64,000 nt of DNA, taken from assembly GCF_014648575.1 (NCBI RefSeq), contig NZ_BMRJ01000002.1, forward strand, positions 32,655 through 96,654, in the 5' to 3' direction. This DNA comes from Agromyces mediolanus (GTDB lineage Bacteria > Actinomycetota > Actinomycetes > Actinomycetales > Microbacteriaceae). The position numbers were made by a program, and so were the translations under genes. The notes under the pieces are model-generated. The model made no database searches and was not told the DNA's origin. It saw nothing but the letters and a program-made list of their open reading frames with translations. Every line of letters begins with the position of its first letter. The first letter of the stretch is position 1. Shown piece by piece: positions 9,627 through 17,964 of the stretch.

Positions 9627-12178
9627 GCGCGCCGGAGGCGGCGCCGGCCCGCGGTCGCCGCGCCGACCGGCCCGAGCGCTTCGAGCGCGGACCGTCGCCC
9701 TTCGACGAACGGAGCCTGCTCGGGCTCGGCTACGTCGTCGTCGCCGTCGTGCTGGCGACGATCGCGGCGTGGCCCGTCTACGGCTCCCCGCGCATGATCC
9801 TCGTCGCCGCCGTGGGACTCGTGCTCGGCCTCGGGCTCGCGGTCGTCGCCCGGCTGCTGCGCTGGCGCGGCGTCGTCGGCGCCCTGCTCGTCACGGCGTT
9901 CGCCGTCGTCGGCTACGCGCTCGTCGTCGTGCCCGTGGCGATCCCCTCCGCGCTCGGCGGCCCGATGCGCATCGTCGAGGGCGTGCGCGACGGCTTCGTC
10001 GGCGTCATCGTCGGCTGGAAGCAGCTGCTCACCCTCGCGCTCCCGCTCGGCGAGTACCAGGCGGTGCTCGTGCCGTTCCTGCTCGTCATCCTGCTCGGCT
10101 CGCTCGTCGGCGGGCTGCTCGTGCTCCCCGACCGCGGCTGGTCGCCGCTCGCGGTGCTCGTGGGCTTCGGCATGACGGTGTTCGGCATCGTGTTCGGCTC
10201 GAGCGCCCTGAGCGCCCCGCTGCTGCTCGGGCCCGTGCAGGTGCCGGCCCCGAGAGAGCTCCTGGTCGGCGTCGGGGGGCTCCTCGCGGCGGTCGGCTGG
10301 CTGCTCCTGCGCTCCCGCTCCGCACGGCGGATCGCGCTGCAGCGGGCGACGGCCGGCACGGTGCAGCGCTCCGGCCTGTCGGGCTGGGTCGCGGTGCGCC
10401 GCCGGGCCGTCGCCGGCGGCCTCGTCGCGGTCGCGCTCATCGCTGGCGCCGCCGTCGCCCCCGCCGCCGCGGAGCTGAGCGACCGCAGCGCGCTGCGCGA
10501 CCGCATCGAGCCCGAGCTCGCCGTGCGCCAGGCGCCGTCGCCGCTGTCGGCCTACCGCTCGGCCTTCACGAGCGAGCGGATCGACGAGGCCTGGCTCGAG
10601 CTCGACGGCGACACGGCCGGCGTGGAGCGCGTCCGCATCGCGACGCTCGACGACTTCGACGGCGAGATGTTCCAGGTCGCCGCCGACCCCGACGACGCCG
10701 CCACCCGGTTCACCCGGCTGCCGCGCGCCGCGACGAAGGGGGCCGGCGACGCCGAGTTCGCGCTCGCCGTCGGCGACGGCTACCGCGGCCTGTGGGTCCC
10801 GGTCCCGGGCGGGCTGATGGCGGCCCCCGACTTCTCCGGCGAGCGTGCGGTCGCGCTCGAGGACGGCTTCCACCGCTCCGCCGACGGGGCGACCTCGATC
10901 TCGATCGCGACGCTGCCGGGTTCGAGCGGCCGCGACGCCCAGCGGGGGCTCGTCGCCGGCGACCGGTACCGGGTCGTCGCGCACGCCGACGAGATCCGCG
11001 GACTCGAGACCCTCGGCAGCCCCGCCACCCAGTCCGCCATCGACGAGGAGAGCTATCCCGCGCTCACCGCCTGGGCGGAGCTGCAGGCGCAGCCGCGCTC
11101 GGCCGAGGGCCTGGCGACCCTCGTGGAGCGCCTGCGCGCCCGCGGCTATCTGAGCCACGCGGCCGGCGACGGCGAGGCGGCGGCCGAGTGGATCGGGCGG
11201 ATGGGTCCGGGCTACGCGTTCCTGCCGAGCTACTCCGGCCACTCGACGGCGCGGATCGAGGCGCTCTTCACGCAGCTCGTCGACCAGCAGCGCCTCGCCG
11301 GGGAGCAGGCCGGCGACGCCGAGCTCGTCGCGGGCATCGGCGACGACGAGCAGTTCGCCCCCGCCGTCGCGCTCCTCGCCCGGTACCTCGGCTACGAGTC
11401 GCGGGTCGTGCTCGGGTTCCGTCTCGACTCCGCCGGAGAGGTCGACGGCGTCGAACGCTGCACCGAGGTCTGCACGGGCGGTGCGCTCGCCGCGTGGGTC
11501 GAGGTCCGTTCGGCGAACGGCGACTGGGCGACGGTCGACGTGACCCCGCAGCACGAGATCGCGCCGAGCTTCATCAAGGAGGGCGAGCAGCTGCCGCAGC
11601 ACCCGACTCGCCCGGAGCGGCCCGACACGGACACCCTCGACCCGCCGCCCGCGCAGAGCGACGCGAGCGAGGCCGAGGCCGCGCCCGCCGAGGAGACCGG
11701 GCCGGATCTCTCGCTCCTCTTCGCGGTGCTCAGGTGGACGGGCATCGGACTCGCGGCGCTGCTCTGCCTCCTGCTGCCCGTCCTCGTCCTGCTCGCCGCG
11801 AAGCGGTGGCGGCGCGCCGGCCGTCGCCGCGAGCCCGCGCCGGAGGTGCGGATCGTCGGCGCATGGGACGAGCTCGTCGACCGCTACGTCGACGAGGGCG
11901 TCCTCGCGGGGGAGTCCGGCACGCGCGCGGCGACCGCTCGGGCGAGCGGCCGGCCCGCCGCGGTCGCGCTCGCGGCGCTCGTCGAGCGCGCCGTCTTCGC
12001 CGGCGACCCGCCGACCCCGGCCGATGCGGACGCCGCGTGGGCCATCGTCGATCAGGAGACGGCGGCCCTCCGCAGCCGGGACGGCGCCCCCCGCCGTCTC
12101 GGGGTGATGCTGTCGTTCGCGTCATTCCTGCGTACAATCCGACCCGCACGTGTTCTCACGGAGGAGCCCGCCAGATGA
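9623..12178 (+). CDS. Transglutaminase-like membrane protein, catalytic residues replaced
   Basis: An 851-residue protein of the TgpA/transglutaminase-like class found after MoxR and DUF58 genes. A block of N-terminal transmembrane helices (about 33-260) precedes a large extracytoplasmic part, the transglutaminase-core region (about 560-645), and a single C-terminal helix near 700 with a cytoplasmic tail. In active relatives the core reads G-D-C-E-x-F-A, HAWVEV and D-x-T-P. Here it reads IGDDEQFA (Asp at 575 where Cys belongs) and ALAAWVEV (Ala at 624 where His belongs), while the Asp (639, VDVTPQ) remains. It should therefore lack transglutaminase or protease activity and may be a binding or scaffold module. 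Start ATG 9623 overlaps the DUF58 stop (ATGA). Confidence 0.88.
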   Translation: MSAPEAAPARGRRADRPERFERGPSPFDERSLLGLGYVVVAVVLATIAAWPVYGSPRMILVAAVGLVLGLGLAVVARLLRWRGVVGALLVTAFAVVGYALVVVPVAIPSALGGPMRIVEGVRDGFVGVIVGWKQLLTLALPLGEYQAVLVPFLLVILLGSLVGGLLVLPDRGWSPLAVLVGFGMTVFGIVFGSSALSAPLLLGPVQVPAPRELLVGVGGLLAAVGWLLLRSRSARRIALQRATAGTVQRSGLSGWVAVRRRAVAGGLVAVALIAGAAVAPAAAELSDRSALRDRIEPELAVRQAPSPLSAYRSAFTSERIDEAWLELDGDTAGVERVRIATLDDFDGEMFQVAADPDDAATRFTRLPRAATKGAGDAEFALAVGDGYRGLWVPVPGGLMAAPDFSGERAVALEDGFHRSADGATSISIATLPGSSGRDAQRGLVAGDRYRVVAHADEIRGLETLGSPATQSAIDEESYPALTAWAELQAQPRSAEGLATLVERLRARGYLSHAAGDGEAAAEWIGRMGPGYAFLPSYSGHSTARIEALFTQLVDQQRLAGEQAGDAELVAGIGDDEQFAPAVALLARYLGYESRVVLGFRLDSAGEVDGVERCTEVCTGGALAAWVEVRSANGDWATVDVTPQHEIAPSFIKEGEQLPQHPTRPERPDTDTLDPPPAQSDASEAEAAPAEETGPDLSLLFAVLRWTGIGLAALLCLLLPVLVLLAAKRWRRAGRRREPAPEVRIVGAWDELVDRYVDEGVLAGESGTRAATARASGRPAAVALAALVERAVFAGDPPTPADADAAWAIVDQETAALRSRDGAPRRLGVMLSFASFLRTIRPARVLTEEPAR

Positions 12179-13671
12179 CCCCCGCCGATTCCCAGCAGTT
12201 CGCCGTCGTCATGCTCGTCATGACCCTCGTCTGGCTCCTCGTCGCGGTCGGGGTGTACGTCTGGTACGCGGCGATGCTCGCCCGGGTCTTCCAGAAGTTC
12301 GGCCTGCCCGCGTGGTCGGCCTGGGTGCCCGTTTACAACGAGATGCAGCTCTTCGGGCTCGGCGGGCAGCCGAAGTGGGCGGCCATCCTGCTCTACGTGC
12401 CGATCGTGCAGCTCGTAGGCCTGTACTTCCGCATCCTCGCCGTGCACCGCGTGACCACCCAGTGCTGGCGCGGGGTCGGCACCACCGTCGTCGGCATCCT
12501 GCTGCCCCCGGTGTGGGCGACGATGCTGGCGCTCGGCGCCGCACCCGACCCGGAGCGCGGCCGGCTGCCCAAACCGTTCGGCACGAACACCGGCCCCTCG
12601 CCCGTCGCGCAGGGCCCGCTCGCCGTCGGCCAGCCGGGAGCCATCCCCCCGGTCGCCCCGCAGGGCTCCGCGTTCCTGCCGTCGCAGGAGCCGTTCGCGG
12701 CCGGCGGAGCCGGGCACGCGGGCGCACCCGCGCAGGCCGCAGCGCCGGCGCACGCGCCGTTCTCCGCGCCCGCGCCGGCGACGGCCCGTCCGGCTCCGGC
12801 CGCTCCGGCCGCAGCGCCGATCGTGCCGCCGAGCTTCGCGGTGCCCCCGGTCGCCCCGCCCGCGGGCGGCACGCTGCCGCCGACGGCCCAGACTGGGGTC
12901 CAGCCGGCGGCCCAGCCCGCGCCGCCGACCGCTCCGCAGCAGCCCGCAGCCCCGCAGCAGCCCGCGGCGCCGGTCTTCGCGCCGCCCGCGCCCCCGGCGC
13001 CGCAGGCCGCAGCACCCGAGCCCGCGGCCCCGGCCGCGGCGCCCGCCGCCCCCGCGGTTCCGGCCGCCCGTCCCGAGGAGCCCACCGGGCCGAATCGCAT
13101 CGAGCCGATGCCCCCGGGACCCGCCTTCGTCGAGTCCGCCTCCGCGTTCGCGGACTCCGCGTCGATGTTCGCCGGTGCGGCCTCCGCGTTCGCGGCATCC
13201 GCCCGCGCCGAACCGGCCTTCAGCCCGCCGGCCGACGACGAGATCGCCGACGCCGCCACGATCATGGTCGCCCCCGCCGAGGAGGACCCGATCGACCGCA
13301 CCGTCGTCGTCGAGCGCCGCCCGCGGATCACCTGGATCCTCGTCACCGACGAGGGCGCGCGGCTGCCCCTCGACGCCGCGCTCGTCGTGCTCGGCCGCAA
13401 CCCGCGCCAGGTCGGCGAGGGCGAGCAGCGGCTCATCGTGCCCGATTCCAGCCGCACGCTCTCGAAGACGCACGCCGAGCTCCGCCGCGACGGCGAGCAG
13501 TGGACCGTCGTCGACCTCGGCTCCACGAACGGCGTGCTCGTGCCCGACCGCTTCGGCGAGGAGCAGCTGATCGACCCCGGAGTGCCGACGCCCGTCGCCG
13601 AGCGGTTCGTGCTCGGCACGCTGGGCCTGCGGATCCTCCGCGGCGAGTCCGAGCGGACCGGCCCGGTATGA
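12175..13671 (+). CDS. DUF5684-like membrane protein with C-terminal FHA domain
   Basis: A 498-residue protein in three parts. The N-terminus (about 1-130) has several transmembrane helices with GLPAWSAWVPVYNEMQLF, resembling the DUF5684 family. A long Pro/Ala-rich linker (about 140-330) follows. The C-terminus (about 385-495) is a forkhead-associated domain: VLGRNP, then SRTLSKTHAEL, then DLGSTNGV, the residues that read phosphothreonine. Just before the FHA domain a Thr lies in the motif DRTVVVERRPR, a plausible kinase target. ATG 12175 overlaps the previous stop (ATGA), with GGAGG upstream. It probably recruits Thr-phosphorylated partners of the kinase at 73-1203 to the membrane. The open frame extends far upstream but that part is out-of-gene. 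Confidence 0.88.
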   Translation: MTPADSQQFAVVMLVMTLVWLLVAVGVYVWYAAMLARVFQKFGLPAWSAWVPVYNEMQLFGLGGQPKWAAILLYVPIVQLVGLYFRILAVHRVTTQCWRGVGTTVVGILLPPVWATMLALGAAPDPERGRLPKPFGTNTGPSPVAQGPLAVGQPGAIPPVAPQGSAFLPSQEPFAAGGAGHAGAPAQAAAPAHAPFSAPAPATARPAPAAPAAAPIVPPSFAVPPVAPPAGGTLPPTAQTGVQPAAQPAPPTAPQQPAAPQQPAAPVFAPPAPPAPQAAAPEPAAPAAAPAAPAVPAARPEEPTGPNRIEPMPPGPAFVESASAFADSASMFAGAASAFAASARAEPAFSPPADDEIADAATIMVAPAEEDPIDRTVVVERRPRITWILVTDEGARLPLDAALVVLGRNPRQVGEGEQRLIVPDSSRTLSKTHAELRRDGEQWTVVDLGSTNGVLVPDRFGEEQLIDPGVPTPVAERFVLGTLGLRILRGESERTGPV

Positions 13672-14504
13672 CCGATCCCCACGCCGTGACCGTCGCGGCC
13701 GCCGTCGCCACCGACGTCGGCCTGGTCCGTCGCGCGAACGAGGACTCCGCGCTCGCCGAGTGGCCCGTCTTCCTCGTCGCCGACGGGATGGGCGGCTACG
13801 AGGCCGGCGATCGGGCGAGCGCCGCGGTCGTCGAGGCGTTCCGGGTGCACGTCGCCGGACGGCCCACCGCCACGGTCGGCGCGGTCCGGGACGCGCTCAC
13901 CGCCGCAGCGGACGGCGTCGCGAAGGTCGCCGCCGAGACCGACCGGGGCGCGGGCAGCACCGTGACCGGCGTGGTGCTCATCGAGGACGAGGGCGAGCCC
14001 GCCTGGCTCGTGTTCAACGTCGGCGACTCGCGGGTCTACCGCCATCACGGCACCGAGCTCGAACAGCTCACCGTCGACCACTCCCTCGGTCAGGAGCTCA
14101 TCGACCGCGGCGCGATGCGCCGGGAGGACCTCGCGAGCTTCGACCGCCGCAACGTTATCACCCGCGCGATCGGGGCACCGGACAGCACCGCGGACAGCTG
14201 GCTACTCCCCGTCGTGAACGGCGAACGGCTGCTGCTCTGCTCCGACGGACTCACCGCCGAGGTGAGCGACGAGGGCATCCGGGCGACGCTCACCATGAGC
14301 GGCCGCCCGGAGTCCGCGGCCCAGGCGCTCGTGCAGCGCGCCCGTCAGGCGGGCGGCCGCGACAACATCACCGTCGTCGTCGTCGACGTCATCTCCGGCG
14401 GCATCGAGGAGCTCGGCGACGGCACCACCTCGATCCGCCCCGCGGCGGACGGCGAGGAGGCCGACGACCACACGACGATCCCGGTGCGTCGGGCGGCCTC
14501 GTGA
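13668..14504 (+). CDS. PP2C-family Ser/Thr protein phosphatase
   Basis: A 278-residue metal-dependent phosphatase (PPM/PP2C), the likely eraser for the operon's kinase. Signature blocks: VRRANEDS, VADGMGGYEAGD (metal-binding Asp near 39), GSTVTGVVL, FNVGDSRVYR, LLLCSDGLT and GGRDNITVVVVDV. The core ends near residue 240; the acidic tail carries DGTTSIRP and DDHTTIPVRR, threonines that could themselves be phosphorylated. There is no transmembrane segment, so it is cytosolic. ATG 13668 overlaps the FHA gene stop (ATGA) and its own stop overlaps the next GTG (GTGA). Confidence 0.94.
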   Translation: MTDPHAVTVAAAVATDVGLVRRANEDSALAEWPVFLVADGMGGYEAGDRASAAVVEAFRVHVAGRPTATVGAVRDALTAAADGVAKVAAETDRGAGSTVTGVVLIEDEGEPAWLVFNVGDSRVYRHHGTELEQLTVDHSLGQELIDRGAMRREDLASFDRRNVITRAIGAPDSTADSWLLPVVNGERLLLCSDGLTAEVSDEGIRATLTMSGRPESAAQALVQRARQAGGRDNITVVVVDVISGGIEELGDGTTSIRPAADGEEADDHTTIPVRRAAS

Positions 14505-15187
14505 GCGAGGAGCGCGGGCGGGGCGAGCTGATGCCCTCGCAGGATGTGGCCGGTGCGCCCGACGAGGTCGAGGACGCGACCGTGATCGTCGAGCGCACGG
14601 CCGAACGGCTCGCGGGCGCGTCGCCGCTCGCCGATGCCGACTGGGACCCGGCGGATGCCGACACGGCCGACCGGCCCGAGGAGGCCACCGTCGTCGTGGA
14701 TCGCACCGGCGGTGCCGAGATCGATGAGACCCGCGTCGTCGACCGTGGCGCCTCGGCCGAGCGCGCGGAGCGCGGCACGCCGGCCGAACCGCTCGCAAGC
14801 GCGGCCGAACCGCTCGCACGCCCCGCCGAATCGCTCGCGACCCCCGCCGAACCGGTGCTCAACGCGCCGAACCGTCGTCGCCGTCGCCGCGAGCCGGCAC
14901 CCGCCCCCGTCGCGGACGAGGTGCTGCGCACGGCCGAGCACGGTCCCGGCGTCGGCGTGCTCGACCGCTATCCGGCGCGCACCGGCGAACCGTTGCGGAT
15001 GCCGATCCCCGAGCTCGGCGAGGGCCCGGACCCGACGCGCGACCCCGCGGCGCCGCTGCCCTCGGTCGCCCGCCGCAGCCGACGTTCGGCGATGGTCTCG
15101 CTCCTCGCCGTCGGGGTCGCCGGGGTGCTCGGCCTCGCCGGGCTCATCGCCGTCGGCTCGATCCTCTGGCGCGCGCTCTTCGGCTGA
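14501..15187 (+). CDS. Tail-anchored acidic protein with Thr motifs, unknown function
   Basis: A 228-residue protein of no recognised family. It is acidic and disordered-looking, with one transmembrane helix at the extreme C-terminus (about 200-222) preceded by basic residues. Two near-identical motifs, EDATVIVERT and EEATVVVDRT, plus DETRVVDRG, resemble DRTVVVERR in the FHA protein. An Ala-Glu-Pro-Leu-Ala-type repeat occurs four times around residues 86-110. As the last gene of the kinase/FHA/PP2C operon, joined by GTGA overlap, it could be a multi-threonine phospho-substrate for the FHA domain; this is inference. The start could instead be ATG 14531. Confidence 0.75.
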   Translation: MSEERGRGELMPSQDVAGAPDEVEDATVIVERTAERLAGASPLADADWDPADADTADRPEEATVVVDRTGGAEIDETRVVDRGASAERAERGTPAEPLASAAEPLARPAESLATPAEPVLNAPNRRRRRREPAPAPVADEVLRTAEHGPGVGVLDRYPARTGEPLRMPIPELGEGPDPTRDPAAPLPSVARRSRRSAMVSLLAVGVAGVLGLAGLIAVGSILWRALFG

Positions 15188-15207
15188 CGCTCGCTCCGGC
15201 TCCGCCC

Positions 15208-15224
15208 CGGGGCATCCCGCCCCG
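15208..15224. terminator. Hairpin between convergent operons
   Basis: CGGGGC and GCCCCG arms around an ATCCC loop lie between the kinase operon and the ABC-2 permease gene, which converge here. Outer arms CTGACGC (from 15183) and GCGTCAG (to 15245) could extend the structure. No T-run is present, as is common for terminators in high-GC actinobacteria. Confidence 0.45.
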
Positions 15225-15241
15225 AGGCATCCGCTGCCGCG

Positions 15242-16075
15242 TCAGGACACGTCGCGACGCCAGCTCGTCGCCCCGCCGATCACGGCGAGCACGACCGCGA
15301 TGCCGAGCAGCACGAGTCCGCCCTGCCACCACACCAGCATCTCGGCGGCGCCGCCCGGCGTCGCCAGCGCGTAGAACGAGGCGCCGACGAGCGCGTCGCT
15401 CGCCGAGCCGGGCAGGAACTTGCCGATGGCGGCGGTCGCGTCCGAGAACGAGGTCGCGAGGCGCAGCAGCGGCTCGACGAACTGGGTGAAGGCGAGCACG
15501 ATGACGATCGCCGCGACCTGGTTCGGCACGACCGAGCCGAGCGCCGCACCGATCGCGGCCCAGAGCGCCATCGCGAGGATGCCACGGCCGATCATCGCCC
15601 AGGTGTCGCTCTGGTCGAGCAGCGTGTCGAGTCCGAAGACGGCGAGCATCGCCGCGCCGGCCCCGACCGAGGCGAGGAACGCGATCACGCCGAAGCCGGC
15701 GCCGATCGGCAGCTGCGCGAGGAGCTTCGCGCCGAGCACCGTGGTGCGCTGCGGCGTCGCGAGGAACGTGGCCGTGAGCGTGCGGTGCCGGAACTCGCCG
15801 GTGACGGCCAGCACGCCGATGATCACCGCGAAGACGTAGCCCATCGAGGTCGCGAAGCTGTAGATGAGCGGCGCCAGCGGCATGTCGCCGAGCGAAGGGG
15901 CCGACGCGCCGGTCGCGGCGGCGGCGTCGGGGTTCGCGATCGTGAAGCCGAACAGCGCCGCCAGCCCGCCCGCGATGAACGCGAGATAGGCGAACATGAT
16001 GATGGCGAGCAGCCACCACATGCGGGTGGTCGTGACCTTCAGGAACTCGGATGCCAGGACGCGCATGCCGTTCAC
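15242..16075 (-). CDS. ABC-2 type transporter permease
   Basis: A 277-residue integral membrane protein with about six transmembrane helices, starting MNGMRVLASEFLKVTTTRMWW, the usual N-terminus of ABC-2 permeases paired with a separate ATPase. A conserved FRHRTLTATFLATPQRT segment follows the second helix. The GTG start at 16075 overlaps the ATPase gene's stop (GTGA), so both subunits are coupled. ATG 16066 is an alternative start. The substrate is not predictable; such pairs export lipids, antimicrobial peptides or drugs. Confidence 0.87.
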   Translation of the reverse strand: MNGMRVLASEFLKVTTTRMWWLLAIIMFAYLAFIAGGLAALFGFTIANPDAAAATGASAPSLGDMPLAPLIYSFATSMGYVFAVIIGVLAVTGEFRHRTLTATFLATPQRTTVLGAKLLAQLPIGAGFGVIAFLASVGAGAAMLAVFGLDTLLDQSDTWAMIGRGILAMALWAAIGAALGSVVPNQVAAIVIVLAFTQFVEPLLRLATSFSDATAAIGKFLPGSASDALVGASFYALATPGGAAEMLVWWQGGLVLLGIAVVLAVIGGATSWRRDVS

Positions 16076-16968
16076 CCCTCACCCTCGCCGACGAGCGCGA
16101 GGAAGGCGTCCTCGAGCTCGGACTTCAGACGGTGCAGCTCCGAGAGCTCCACCCCGCCGACGAACGCGGCGCGACCCACCCGTCCCGGTTCCGGCTCGTC
16201 GACGATGAAGCCGTTGCGGCCCTCGGCGTAGGCCAGGCCCGCGGCGCCGAGCGCGGCCGCGAGCGCCGGGCGGTCGGGCGAGTCGACGATGGTGCGCGGG
16301 GCGCGGTCGAGCTCGAGGCTCGCGAGCGTTCCCGTGCGCATGAGCCTGCCGCGCGCGATGATGACGACCTCGTCGACCGACTGCTGCACCTCGCTCAGCA
16401 GGTGCGAGCTGATCAGCACCGTGCGGCCCTCGGCGGCGAGCTGCTGCAGGAAGCCGCGGATCCACCGGATGCCCTCCGGGTCGAGCCCGTTGATCGGCTC
16501 GTCGAGCACGAGCACGCCCGGGTCGCCGAGCAGGGCGGTCGCGAGCGAGAGCCGCTGGCGCATGCCGAGGGAGTAGCCGCCGACGCGTCGGCCGGCGTAG
16601 TCGCTCATGCCGACCTGCTCCAGTACCGTGTCGACCCGCTGGCGGGGCAGTCCCGCGGCGGTCGCGTAGACGCGCAGGTGGTCGCGCCCCGTGCGGCCGG
16701 GGTGGAAGCTCGCGTCGAGCGCGGCGCCCACGGTCTCGAGCGGCCGTTCGAGCTTCGCGTACGGGGTGCCGCCGAACGTGGCGGTGCCGGCGTCGGCGCG
16801 GACGAGGCCGAGCAGCATCCGCAGCGTCGTCGTCTTGCCCGCGCCGTTCGGGCCGAGGAAGCCGGTCACCACGCCCGGGCGCACGGTGAAGCTCAGATCG
16901 TCGACCGCGGCGACCTGGCCGAACCGCTTGCCGAGTCCCGAGACCTCGATGGGGATTCCGCCGGTCAT
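16072..16968 (-). CDS. ABC transporter ATP-binding protein
   Basis: A 298-residue ATPase subunit. Walker A is GPNGAGKTTTLRMLLG (about 38-53), the signature region reads YSLGMRQRLSLATALL (about 132-147) and Walker B VLVLDEPINGLDPEG. The C-terminal about 80 residues form the accessory domain seen in bacitracin/export-type ATPases. ATG 16968 has GAGGAG seven bases upstream. It is the first gene of a two-gene exporter with the permease at 15242-16075. Two hairpins lie in its upstream region. Confidence 0.92.
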   Translation of the reverse strand: MTGGIPIEVSGLGKRFGQVAAVDDLSFTVRPGVVTGFLGPNGAGKTTTLRMLLGLVRADAGTATFGGTPYAKLERPLETVGAALDASFHPGRTGRDHLRVYATAAGLPRQRVDTVLEQVGMSDYAGRRVGGYSLGMRQRLSLATALLGDPGVLVLDEPINGLDPEGIRWIRGFLQQLAAEGRTVLISSHLLSEVQQSVDEVVIIARGRLMRTGTLASLELDRAPRTIVDSPDRPALAAALGAAGLAYAEGRNGFIVDEPEPGRVGRAAFVGGVELSELHRLKSELEDAFLALVGEGEG

Positions 16969-16988
16969 GCGCTCTCCTCACGTGGCGT

Positions 16989-17010
16989 GCAGGCGGGTGC
17001 AGCCGCCTGC
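16989..17010 (-). other. Hairpin in the 5' region of the exporter ATPase gene
   Basis: Perfect 8-bp arms GCAGGCGG / CCGCCTGC with a six-base loop, 21 bases from the ATPase start region. On the minus strand a TAGGGT -10-like element (17015-17020) precedes it, so the hairpin may be in the transcript leader. Confidence 0.35.
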
Positions 17011-17020
17011 CATCACCCTA

Positions 17021-17050
17021 GCGACGGATGCCGGTGGAGGCATCCGTCGC
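17021..17050 (-). terminator. Terminator-like hairpin after the PEP-mutase-like gene
   Basis: Perfect 12-bp arms GCGACGGATGCC / GGCATCCGTCGC with a six-base loop, 16 bases past the stop of the gene at 17067-17879. The stem is built from the genome's frequent GGATGCC word. No T-run follows. Confidence 0.55.
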
Positions 17051-17066
17051 GCGGGGGAGATGCGCG

Positions 17067-17879
17067 CTAGTTGAGCGGGCGGATGTCGGACGGCAGCACG
17101 CCGCCGGCGTAGAGCTGCGCGGCGGCATCCTCCAGCGCGCCGAGCGCGAGCCGCTGCGTGTACGGGCCGTAGGAGACACGGGCCACGCCGAGCTCGGCGA
17201 GGCGCGCCGGAGCCGGCACTCCCGGCAGGCCGATGACGGACAGCCGGCGCTCGCCGAGCGCGTCGACGAGCTCGGCGATCTCGGCCTCGCCGAGGGCGCC
17301 GGGCACGAAGACGCACGTCGCCCCCTCGTCGAGGAACGCGCGGCCGCGCTCGATCGCGTCGGCCAGCCACACCTCGCGCGGGCGCTCGTGGCCGCGCAGC
17401 CAGGCGTCGGTGCGCGCGTTCAGCGCGAACGGGACGCCCTCGGCCTCGGCCGCCGCGACCGCGGCCCGCACCGCCGCGACCGAATCGGCGAGCGGCTTGA
17501 GCTCGTCTTCGAGGTTCGCGCCGACGATGCCCTCGCCGATCGCCCGCCGGATCGTCTCGCCCGGCGCGCCGTAGCCCGCCTCGAGGTCGGCGCTGACCGG
17601 CACCTCGACGGCCCGGGCGATGCGCCCGGCCATGTCGAGCATGAGCTCGACCGGGATGCGCTCGCCGTCAGGGTAGCCGAAGCTCGCCGCGATCGAGTGG
17701 CTCGCCGTGGCGAGCGCCGTGGTGCCGGGCAGCGCGGCGACGACGCGGGCGCTCACGACGTCCCAGACGTTCACCACCTGCAGCAGCTCGGGCGCCGCGT
17801 GCAGCTCGCGCAGGCGCTCGGCGCGGGAGACGGTGAGCTCGGCGAGGTGGGCGGCGTGGTCGTGCGGCGTGGAGGTCAT
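17067..17879 (-). CDS. Isocitrate lyase/PEP mutase superfamily protein
   Basis: A 270-residue TIM-barrel protein of the isocitrate lyase/PEP mutase superfamily, starting MTSTPHDHAAHLAEL. Visible family features are NVWDVVSARVV (substrate-loop start), SADLEAGYG (metal/substrate region) and VNLEDE-like ANLEDELKPL. It lacks the KKCGH-type catalytic loop of true isocitrate and methylisocitrate lyases, so it belongs to the poorly characterised carboxyvinyl-carboxyphosphonate/PEP mutase-like branch; the reaction is unknown. ATG 17879 is chosen; an in-frame GTG at 17942 would add 21 residues that look non-coding. Confidence 0.82.
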   Translation of the reverse strand: MTSTPHDHAAHLAELTVSRAERLRELHAAPELLQVVNVWDVVSARVVAALPGTTALATASHSIAASFGYPDGERIPVELMLDMAGRIARAVEVPVSADLEAGYGAPGETIRRAIGEGIVGANLEDELKPLADSVAAVRAAVAAAEAEGVPFALNARTDAWLRGHERPREVWLADAIERGRAFLDEGATCVFVPGALGEAEIAELVDALGERRLSVIGLPGVPAPARLAELGVARVSYGPYTQRLALGALEDAAAQLYAGGVLPSDIRPLN

Positions 17880-17952
17880 GAGGCGAGGGTAGCCGGAGCC
17901 GGTGACGGCGAGCCGGGTCGATGCAGGAAGCCCCGGCCGCACCAGGAATCGC

Positions 17953-17958
17953 TAGCAT
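17953..17958 (+). promoter_or_regulatory. -10 element TAGCAT, leaderless-type promoter
   Basis: TAGCAT ends six bases before ATG 17965, and no ribosome binding site is present. This spacing puts the transcription start on the start codon. Confidence 0.55.
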
Positions 17959-17964
17959 GACCGC

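Noticed and set aside
12150..14504. 784-residue frame suggesting an FHA-PP2C fusion
   Set aside because: Its first 506 residues are an out-of-frame read of the FHA gene; the real PP2C starts at ATG 13668.
17067..17879. Second methylisocitrate lyase for the prp pathway
   Set aside because: It lacks the catalytic KRCGH loop and is far from the prp genes.
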